DNA of 64,000 nucleotides from Gerris lacustris (taxonomy: Eukaryota; Arthropoda; Insecta; Hemiptera; Gerridae): assembly GCA_951217055.1 (NCBI GenBank), contig OX578282.1:47178329-47242328 (forward strand). The letters are read 5' to 3'. The notes below the pieces were generated by a model that was given only the letters and a program-made list of their open reading frames with translations, did no database searches and had not been told where the DNA came from. The translations under genes and the position numbers were made by a program. This document shows positions 11,525 to 21,052 of the stretch, one piece after another. Position 1 is the stretch's first letter, and every line of letters begins with the position of its first letter.

Positions 11525-14500
11525 ATGTTGTACCTGGAAGATTATATTGAAAGTGAGTATTTTCATTATTCTTTCCCTCTTGTCTATTTGTCAAATTTCA
11601 GTTTGGTGTGCATTAGAATAAAGAGGAAGTACAGTAATTCAACTGAAGACTAAATTCCTGATAAAGCTATGATTCAAGGCTTGACATTTGTCAGCGATGA
11701 ATCAGATTAACTACTAATGCAATGAAATAATATAAGTTAGTGTCCAATTGGATGTTTATAGTTGACAAGAAAGCTACTAAGTTAAGGCCAATTGTATTTT
11801 GTGTTTACAATACAATGGTAATCAGTAACTGCACCGCTGAAATTTACTATGATGTCTACCACTTAATTTATTAGGAAATGGGTTGATCCTCTATTAGTTA
11901 AAGAGTGGTCTTTCTGATGCTAATGCTTGTGCTCTCACTTTTTTGCTCACACCCGGATCATAATTTATGTTAAGTTCTGATGATTATTTGTTAGGGTGAT
12001 TCTGTCACTTTAGTTAAAGGTTTTGAAAGCGTGTTTAACCCTAGAATGCTAATGGTAATTGGATGGCTGGTATTATAAACCTTAGTCCACATATATAGAA
12101 TTTTTTTTTTTGTTTGAAACTACACTTTTAAATACAGAAAACTATTAAGAACTATGAGATATACGAACATTTGATGAAAAATAAGTTAGTAGAAACATAT
12201 CTGAAATTTGGAGGACATTATGCACCAGGCCCCATTCCCAAGCCACAATCCCTAGACCCAATGCTCCAGGCCCTAAGTTATTTGCCCTCTGGCCCAATAC
12301 CAGTTACCCTAGGTCCATTGCCCCTATCTTACCCTAGGTCCATTGCCCCTATCTTATCCTAGGCCCATTGCCCCTATCTTATCCTAGGCCCATTCTCCCA
12401 GTTCATAGGCCCATCCATTACGTACCAATTAATTACGTTTATTACTAATCGTTAGTCGAATTGACGACGTAGCTTTGACGGGAATTTATCAGAAAACAAG
12501 TCTATGCTCAAAAGAACTTCTACTGCTACATTGGCAGATGTGTTACCAACCCGTGCAAGCACTGCAAAAGGATACCCATCACCATCGCATATGAGCGTGT
12601 TAGGTTAAGGGTAAAACTGTGCTCGTCGATTCGACTACTATTAGCATTCTAGGGTTAAAGGTTGAAGTAATTATTACAGAAAGTATGTAATGCGCTTTTT
12701 GTGGCTAAAAACAGTCAACAAATAAATCAGGAAGAAAAAAACTTAATTAGGAAGAGTAGTTGTTTCCTTGTATTGTTTAAATTAGTTGATTTTTGGTCTA
12801 GTGTGACAAAAGAAATAGTGTAGTGGACAGTGGATAAATTATTAGGTAAAATAGATAATAAAAATATATTAAAAATTGGTATAAAATCAATAAATTTGTA
12901 CTCAGTATCTCGAAGTGAAATAAAGATTTTAGAAGTTTGACGAGAATCAGACGATTCTAAGATTGATAAATGTTTAATTTGACGTAAAATAATCTATGTA
13001 GGGTAATCTTCTAGTCAGTCAGCTTAAGAATGACCCAAGGAGGGGTCGAAATATCGCAAATAGGAGCGTTTTAATTTTCCTTTAGACCAAAAATCAACTA
13101 ACTTAATTAGGAAATTTTAGGTCATTTTTAAAAATACGTACGTCTCATTTCAATAATAGGTTTACTGAACAGTGCTATAGTGCTGCAGAATCATTGTGGC
13201 TTGTAGAGTGAAATTAATATTTCTCAAAAAAATAAATCCTCCTTCACTAGTCTTGTACATTTTTAAATAAAATAACTATATCTTTCCATGGAGCATGTTT
13301 ATAAAAATTTTAAAAATCGTATTTATTTCACATTATTAATTCTGATTTCTTTTTTTTAGTGATTGAGCATTTGCCGCAGGAGTTAAGGGACAGGTTTTCG
13401 GAAATGCGTGAACTAGATATGCAAGTACAAAGTATGTGTTTTATGTCAACATCCTATTTTATACTTATTTTAACTTAGTTACTTACTAAAGTAAGTTAAA
13501 TATAGTAAGTAAAATAAGTGAAATTTTTCAAATAGTTTTTGCTGTCAGACAAGGACAAGCTGAATCAGCTGTCATATATAACCAGTACCACACTATGGGA
13601 TTAGTAAGGTGGACAACTAGGACAATATTGTGTGTAAACCAATCAATCAATCTATGTATTTGTCGCTTATGCAGATGATATTGTAATAACAGCAAGAGAC
13701 ATTATTTGAGAAACAGGCTAAGATAAGTGTTTACCTGCATAGAGAGTAAAGCTCGATGAGTAAATTAAGAGACAACCAAATCTCTGTTAAATGAAACCAA
13801 ATCTCTGCTGAAAGAAGAAGTTAAATCTCTGTTGAAAGAAAACCAAATCTGTTGAATGAAACCAAATCTAAAAGGAATCTACTGATTTTTGGTGATAGGA
13901 ACTGGAGGACTGTAGACCTGGATAGAGTTAGATGTCAAGCAAAATGACTGTATTTGGTTGCAAGTAAAGTAAAGCTTGTGATCATTGGTCAAAAAATATA
14001 CTTTTTTCTTTGTTATTATTGGTTTCAGAACACGTTTCATTTCACTTGGACATATTGATCCCCTAATATAATTTTTACATCAAAATTATAATTATTATTA
14101 TAAAATAGCATAGTTATAAATAATTAATAATAAGTATAAATCAAATACCAAAAATGACTTGCTGTAGGACTTTGTTAATCTGAACCTTGGGAATCCTAAT
14201 GTCGCTTATCCAAACTCACAGAAGAAAATTATTGATGTTTTCATTAATTTCTATTAGTTTCTGAACTATTAATACATATTACTACACATAATGACAATGT
14301 TCTACGCTGTAATGGACTTTTTATTCAAATAATAATATTTATCCTTTTTAACACACATATTTCAGTCATTAATTGGATTTAACATCATAATATTTGATAA
14401 TCCAAACCACCCCCGCACCAAATTAGTTTGCATTAACAAGGTTCTACTGTACTTATATAGCATTTAAACATTGATAAATGCTTTTTTCAGATAACATGGA

Positions 14501-17500
14501 AAACCTGGATAAAAGGGTCAATGTATTTTTCTCTAATGCCAAGAAAATGAAGACCTCCGATCAAGATGCTGAATTTGAATCTATTAAAAAAGAATATTAT
14601 AGGAGTTTAGAAGACGCTGGTAATTTTTTAACTTTTCTGTTAGAATTTTGATTGGACATAATGGACATTTTGTCCTAATTTACTTGCTTCTATCTTTGCT
14701 GAGATTTTTTTATTATTTTAACAAAAATCCCTAATCCCTAGATCTTGGATTAATTCCTAACTAACCTCTAGAATGTTAAATGCAACAAGTTCTCTACTCA
14801 ATCGTCTAAAAGTGTTTATTTGTATGGCTAACTGCATATTTTAACTGGACTGGATTGCATTTTGGCTAAGAATAGTTCTACTTCTTACATAAAAAAATTT
14901 GGTAGGAGTTGTTTAATTTTTTTAGGATTAGAAATGATAAAATTAAAGCCAGTGATAGTTTTAAAATAATATAATTTCTTATTTTATAGCTTAATTATTT
15001 GCCTATGTTATTTATTTGCATCCACCAAAAATATACCAAATGTTAAATATCTATAATTGTTGACTTCACATTCAATCATCAAAACTTTTAAGCTCTTAAA
15101 TGTTTATTGTTTGACTAAAATCCTACCGCTTGATTTTTTATCTATATGAAAATATATTTTGATTATTCTATTGCAGACGAGAAAATAGCAATAGCAAATA
15201 ATATGTCTGACCTTGTTGGGAAGTATTACCGGCGCTTAGATCAAGAGTTACACAAATTCAAAATGGAGCTTGAAGCAGACAACATGGGCATCACTGAAAT
15301 ACTTGAAAAAAGTCAGTTATTTTACTACATTTCCTCTTATTTATGATATTTTTAAGCTTATAAATGCTGATATAAAAGATTAGTTGACAAGTTAAGTACA
15401 AACTCTTTGGAAGTTTAAAAGTATTATTTTAGTGTTTTAAGACAAAAAAAAAACACCCTTCACAGGCTCCAACACAAATTTAATTAACTTTTTTATAAAG
15501 TTAGAAAAAAAAGAAAGTATATCTTTAATTTTTTAGGATCAACTGAGAAAGAACTCCCGGCTACAAACAGTATATCACAAAAAGAGAATAGATACAGTTT
15601 ACCTCCACAGAGAAGTTATTATGGTGAGTTACATCTTTACTTTAATAATAATAATAAATAATTTATTTTATCTTAATCTTTACCTTCTTTTCTCCAGAAA
15701 ACTCCTTGTTTAACATGTTTAAAAGAAAGTGCTGATAATATTAACAGGGATGTTATTTGTACTTAGGATTTATTTCTAACACTGGGGAATTATACAATGG
15801 TTTTTTGCCTGATTATATGAAAAATATATTTAGAAACATTACAACGAAACTGTCTAAAGAAAAGAACATTTCGAAAGGATGCATCCTAATAACAAATAAA
15901 ATACAATTGAACCTTATTATGAAGTAATATAAGTCACTGAAGATAGCTGTCATACTTTTATAAACTGTTATATTTTAGTATTTTAGAGGATGAAATCGGT
16001 CTGATTTATAATAAATTAAATATTGTGGTATAGACAAATAAACTTATATTTTATAATTACTAGTGTTTTATTTCTTTCAACAAGTAATATAAACGATTCA
16101 TTACTTATTTTGAAGGACTATTAGGGGTGAAAGGTTGACCGTTCTTACGAATGTTGGGTTTTTTAACAAATAATTCTTTCATATAATTATGCGAAGAGTG
16201 TACATAATGCAAATACTACAGTAGTTAGTTCTTAAAAGTGTTTGTTATAAAAAAAAAGAAACTAGCCTTAAACATGGGTTTAATTCAAAGTATGTGTACA
16301 TATACACTGAATTAATCTTTAGGACAAGAAGGTACTGGTTCATGTTGATTATATTTTTTGGTTAAAAAAATTTGTTTTCTGTTGGATTTGTTTGCTTAAG
16401 TTTTCATGATATAGCCAGGTAAAAATTAGCTACCTTTAATTTTTGTTTGTATTCTAATGTTTTTACCTGTCGGTTATAAGCAACGTCCATTATAATAGGG
16501 TCCGTTTTAATGAGATTCTTCTGTAAATTTTAAATGAAAACTTCTAAAAATATTAAAAGTGGAATGGGAACATTATATAAAATAGAATAAAAAAGAATTT
16601 TTCCTGCAGAGAGGGAGGAATTAGTACTGTTTAAAATCTCTTATTGATATTTTTTTAAAAATAATTTTGACTTCTCAGCAGTTTCAAAGATACATCTTAT
16701 TTTTCCTTTAAGGCTCTCCCCTTCAAGTGTACTTTCTTTATAGGTACACTTAAAAGTTAGTGGTAATATATTTAACTCAACATCTAAAATATTTTGTAAA
16801 ATTTGGCCTGAAATTTAATTAGATAGTGATTCAGCATGTTACTCTCTTCTGTCCTGGGCTTAACAGTCTCTTTTTATATGAATGGTACAAATATATTTGT
16901 TAAGTTGGGATTTTTATTTATTTATTTTGCAGGTGAGAAAAGGCAAGAAAATAGTGGAGGTGGTAGTAGTAGTAGTGGAATGGTAGTTGTTCCTAAACAA
17001 GGACGACCTCTGGACGTGGTAGGAGGTAGTTCGTCTTCCAATGTAGCTAGTAACCAGGCACCTACTAACTATGGCCTTAGTCATATGGGACAGGCTGGTA
17101 GAACAGCTATAGCAGCTGCTGCATCACAAGCTATTGCAGCTACTCAACAGGTAATACAATCTAATTAATATTTTTTTATCTATTCACGGCAGTAAAATTA
17201 AGCATTGTTGTACTGTTTTCAATCTGCAAAATGTATTTTTTCTTGATTCTTTTGAAACATGTCATAAAAACATGCAGCAAAATAATAGAGTGCCTGCAAA
17301 ATATCAAAGTGTCAGCAAAATAACAAACAGGCAGCAACATTTTAATTTTTATATATCTGTGTATGGGAGGTAAAGGGCACTATCTCAATTTTTTACGAAA
17401 TTGAGGTTTTAACAGTTTCCTATTCATTTTTTCCCCCTTTTTTAGAGGTACAAGGCACTATGTGCTAAAACTAAAACTCACGGATTTAGCCAGTTGGAAA

Positions 17501-19726
17501 TGGCACTATGAACCAACATGCTGGGGAGGTAAAGAGCACTATTTGGACATGTAGCTGTTTACCTCCAGAGAATTAAGAATAAGTTAGCACTATGTCTAGA
17601 TAGTGCCCTATATCCACTCCACTTAGTAGCGTGAGAGAGCTACTAGTCTTATCAGTATGGCCTTGCGCCATACATCATTACAAAATCATTAAAACAGCTC
17701 TCCCGAAAAATTTACAATTTGGCTCATAGTGTCCTTTACCTCCGATACACAGATATTTAAGCGTAATATTCTGCTAAATATTTTAATCTTTTTAGAAAAT
17801 ACCTTTAAAAATGATAATAATAAAAATCTTTAGTGTAATTTCCCTGCCTCGGCTTTGCCTCTGCAGTAAATTTGTTTAGCCTGTCCTCGCCTTCGGCTCG
17901 GAACTAAAACTTATAAATCTCATCATCAAAATTCCATTTTACTGCCTAATAACATAAATAACTATTTTTTTGTTATGTGGAATAAATAATTTTTCTTTTT
18001 TGTCCATGGTGAATAACAACTATAATCTTTTCTGCTACATACTCTATAGAAAACGCTTAACATTTATTGAAAAATTAAACATTTCCATTCCAAGACTTAT
18101 TTTAAGAATGTTTAGGGCAGGAGTAGCAAAGTGGTTGACACACATCTAACTTTATTATTATTACAGATGCAGCAGGGTAGGCGCACAGCAAGTCTGAAAG
18201 CATCATACGAAGCTATAGGAGGTGTAGGTGTGGTAGGAAGTGGACCTGGTGGAGCAGGTTCTGCTCAGGAAATCAGCAAGGAGATTGCAGGAGCTGCTCA
18301 GACTGCAATAGCAGCCATACAGGACAGTCATAAGAAACATAAAGCTTCGTAAGTGCTTGTATTTATTTGTTGACTAATTTTCTTTGCAAAGTTCTTTAAG
18401 GATGAATCTTTTATAGTTATTTTTCTTTCCAGTGTGTTAATTATTTTATTATTTAGATATATGGTAAACATTTTTATGTTGGAACAAATTGTCAAAGTTA
18501 GTACATAATTGACTTTAATAATTTGGAATCAATTTTACTTTTTAGATGCCATCTATATTCCTATTTTACTACCCCTTGAATAGATGAAGTTATTATAATG
18601 CTCTCTTGTTTTAACATCTTTTTTTGGTCTGTTTCAGATCAAGTTTGAGTGGAAGTAGTAGTGGGAGCAGCGCAGCTCGTAAGAGTAACCTGTCTCTAAT
18701 GGGTGCAGCATCTCCTGCCTCCCTTCCCTCACCAGACACACCTGTAGACAGATCAGCTGAACAGGTAGATCCTAATGAGGCCAGGTATTGTATCTGCAAT
18801 GAAGTGGCCTATGGAATGATGGTTGCCTGCGACAATAAAAATGTAAGCAACTTAAAACATGATTTCTTTTTTATAAGTAATATTCTTTTATATATTTCTA
18901 TTGTTTGCTTCAATTTTTAAAAAAAAATTCCACGTGGATGATTTACATATTTATTGAGTGTAAACTAGATAATAAACTTACTTCTGTCATTTTTTAAATA
19001 ATTTTTCTCTCTTGTGACTAATATTTACTGTACAATTAAAAAAAAAAAAAAAACAGTGCAGTCCACCTTATGATCTTTTTTTTTTTTTTTTTTTTTTTTT
19101 TTCCCTTCCGCTTCAGCAGCTATTGCCATTAGCGGGTATGATCTTTGTTAACCCATTCAATGTGGGTGGATCCATGCCGTGCTAACGCGCCTGGCGGGTG
19201 GATCCACAGTGGATCCAAGCCCTCCCTTTCAGTCCTCGGTAGCTCTATTCTCCTTGCCTCGAGTAGAACCATCTTGCAAGGCTCCGTCAGGCCCGCTCAC
19301 GTTTGTATCCACGGTGGATACAAACTTTTTTTTTATTTTTAAATTAACTTTTAAAATCGTTTAGATATATATGGTAACTAAGGTAGGTTCATGAATTGGA
19401 TTACACATTGAATGAGTTAAATCCACAATTCTTATCACACATAATGAAGGTTTATTCGTCATCATATGTGATAGAGAGGGATCATCTCAGTCTTTATCTA
19501 CCCTTTGAATATTTTTCATATTTATATATATTTTTTAAGCAATTTCCTTAAAACCTCGTACCCAAATTAGTTAAATAGAAAATAATCAATTTGATTTTTT
19601 ATTTTGTTACAGTGCCCTTACGAGTGGTATCACTACCCTTGTGTTGGTATCTCAGAGAAACCTAAAGGCAAGTGGTACTGTCCTCACTGCACAGCTGCCA
19701 TGAAACGAAGAAATAGAAAGAACTGA
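11525..19726 (+). CDS. Ing3: Inhibitor of growth protein 3 (ING3), nine exons, complete
   Basis: ING3 is a chromatin reader subunit of NuA4/Tip60 histone acetyltransferase complexes that binds H3K4me3. Exons are 11525-11552, 13360-13431, 14491-14619, 15177-15311, 15537-15623, 16933-17150, 18167-18348, 18638-18842 and 19613-19726. All borders are GT/AG and phases close to 390 codons (389 aa; human ING3 is of similar size). The start gives MLYLEDYIE, the family N-terminus. Residues about 1-120 form the helical ING domain (MELEADNMGITEILE). The middle is low-complexity Ser/Gly/Ala with the ING3 motif RRTASLKASYEA. The C-terminal PHD finger has a full C4HC3 ligand set (C335, C337, C348, C353, H359, C362, C375, C378) and ends with a basic tail. 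The family's usual S and E near the methyl-lysine cage are A341 and M344. Introns carry several transposon remnants. Confidence 0.96.
12039..12654. mobile_element. piggyBac-type non-autonomous element with TTAA target duplication
   Basis: A 616-bp element in ING3 intron 1 is flanked on both sides by TTAA (12035-12038 and 12655-12658). Its ends are inverted repeats beginning CCCTAGAATGCTAAT (15 bp identical), which match the CCCTAG start and TTAA target of the piggyBac superfamily. No transposase is visible. The interior includes a 25-bp minisatellite and, near 12505-12590, a Cys/His-containing stretch that might be a relic of the piggyBac C-terminal zinc region. That last point is only a guess. 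Confidence 0.85.
12308..12407. repeat. 25-bp minisatellite, about four units
   Basis: The unit starting CCTAGGTCCATTGCCCC recurs at 12308, 12333, 12358 and 12383, an exact 25-bp period, with T/C changes between units. It lies inside the piggyBac-type element and resembles a degenerate extension of that element's CCCTAG terminus. The proline-rich open reading frame over it is a by-product of the repeat. Confidence 0.85.
13540..13735 (+). pseudogene. Decayed non-LTR retrotransposon reverse transcriptase fragment
   Basis: In ING3 intron 2 the plus strand encodes AVRQGQAESAVIYN, which matches the GxRQGxxxSxxLFN block of LINE reverse transcriptases. About 35 codons further, after a frame change, it encodes AYADDIVITARD, containing the catalytic YADD box. 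The order and rough spacing fit a LINE reverse transcriptase, but it is short, frame-shifted and followed by a stop. It is therefore a relic. The clade cannot be assigned from so little. Confidence 0.7.
14162..14449. mobile_element. pogo/Tigger-like MITE
   Basis: This is a 288-bp element in ING3 intron 2. The right end is the inverted form of CAGTAGAACCTTGTTAATG followed by TA. The left end (CTGTAGGACTTTGTTAATC) is a diverged copy of the same terminus. Pogo-type elements insert at TA and have CAGTAGAACC-like ends. No coding capacity is seen. Confidence 0.6.
17353..17756. mobile_element. TIR element (MITE) of about 400 bp, superfamily uncertain
   Basis: The inverted ends match over about 30 bp with two mismatches and start ATATCTGTGTAT, continuing into GGAGGTAAAGG. 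The segment GGTAAAG(G/A)(G/A)CACTAT recurs inside the element in both orientations. It sits in ING3 intron 6. The target duplication is not clear because the flanks are TA-rich. No coding sequence is visible. Confidence 0.6.
19152..19416. mobile_element. Second piggyBac-type MITE, TTAA-flanked
   Basis: A 265-bp element in the last ING3 intron is flanked by TTAA at 19148-19151 and 19417-19420. The ends are CCCATTCAATGTG and, inverted, CTCATTCAATGTG, so they match at 12 of 13 positions. The interior is far more GC-rich than the intron and holds GTGGATCCA motifs in both orientations, plus a palindrome around GTATCCACGGTGGATAC. The TTAA target and CCC start suggest piggyBac. The termini differ from those of the other element. 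Confidence 0.7.
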
Positions 19727-20399
19727 GTTCCCTAATGATGTCAATCCTATGACCCCACACCACATCTGTGTAACTTCTTTAGTGTTGACTAGCCATGAGA
19801 ACTATTAATATTTATAATATTTTCCTTGGGTTTTAGAATTTTCTGAGAGCTATGAAGGAGTGGGCAGAGGAATCGCTAGTCTTCTGTTAGGTTTTAGTGT
19901 TTTTTCGTACTAGATTGGCCTCTATAATTTAATTTGCATAATGTTTGTATCTTTGAACAGAACACTTAGAACTGGTGGTAGTTAAGTCATGTTCTTTGCC
20001 GTACATTCAATTTAAATACAATGCCCTGTGGGGGTTATAATGAATATAGTTTTTTTATATATATATTAAGTTTTTGGAGGTTCAAAACTCCTAAATTTTA
20101 TATGATACCACAACAAAAAAACTTTATTGCCATTACACCACCAAAAAGTATGTTTTCAATTGTATTCAGTAAGACCTTGTTGTTTCCGGCGGTCACAAAC
20201 CACACATTGGTTATATGTAACAATGTCATAATGTTTTATCTAAGGATATTTGACATATTTACCTGAATGAAATATAATGAGCAAGACGTAAATTGTCAAA
20301 ACACATGAACGTGGTTAATATTGAACAATAAGTTTACTATTTAAATTAATTAAAATCTATTCATATGTATATCCTATGAAGTAAATTTCTACAAAATCC
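19727..20399. other. ING3 3' flank / presumed 3' UTR
   Basis: This stretch follows the ING3 stop codon and ends at the Copia insertion. It is AT-rich with no coding potential. I did not find a strong AATAAA close to the stop, so the polyadenylation site may be a variant signal or may lie beyond the retrotransposon. Confidence 0.4.
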
Positions 20400-20550
20400 T
20401 GTTAATGATACCATGAGAAGACACTGTAATACTTTATATTTAAGCAAAGATTTTCTTTTATAACACACATCAAATATAAAAATATTAATAATAAATAATC
20501 TGACATTTAACAGATACACATTTAAAAATATTTCATTTGTTTTTCCAACA
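20400..20550 (-). repeat. 3' LTR of the Copia element
   Basis: This 151-bp terminal repeat is identical to the one at 23702-23852 and has the TG...CA ends usual for LTRs. It is preceded on the plus strand by the AATCC target duplication and bordered internally by the purine-rich tract. Confidence 0.95.
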
Positions 20551-20579
20551 CACCCTCTCAATTGAAACATTTTTGTTTT

Positions 20580-21052
20580 TAGCTAATTACTAAGTCAAAT
20601 GATTAATAATTACACTTGTAAACAACTTTAAAGGAAACTAAACAAATTAAGTTAAATTTTACAAATAAGTTTAAAGCTCTGCTTTTCAAATAACATTTTT
20701 GAGAAGGGCTTTGTTAATGTAACTGCCAATTAGTCATTACTGCAGACATAATATATTTTGATTGGGTTTGCTGAAACTAATTTACGAATGAAATTTTACT
20801 TTATGCTCCAAGACAATGTTTTTGAGTTTAGAAGTAAATTCTTCATTTCAGCATCTGGGTCCTGGGTGCTTGTTTTTAAGGCCATTAAGAGATTTTTGCA
20901 GACGTCGAGTACTAAGTTTCTTTACTGTAGCATAGGTTTCTTCATAATCTTCTCCCCTCTGCTGTAAAAATCCTTTGGCAACATGTCTTTCCTTATAGAG
21001 TGGTTTATCTTCACTTCCTTTATTTCGAAAGACCCATCTTGATGTTATAACA
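20580..21052 (-). pseudogene. Gutted reverse transcriptase/RNase H remnant of the Copia element
   Basis: Past the homopolymer that ends the long frame, the minus strand still encodes short pieces of Ty1/copia reverse transcriptase in a shifted frame. These are the TSRWVF block, then YEETYA and KKLST, and then abruptly the later LQKSLNGLK block. A stop follows, then a stretch resembling the very end of copia RNase H (IRKLVSAN and LTKPFSKMLFE), interrupted by stops. The catalytic YVDD region and most of RNase H are absent. At least two internal deletions and a frameshift are needed to explain this. Confidence 0.85.

Noticed and set aside
12171..12362. Proline-rich open frame
   Set aside because: It is the translation of the 25-bp minisatellite inside the piggyBac-type element.
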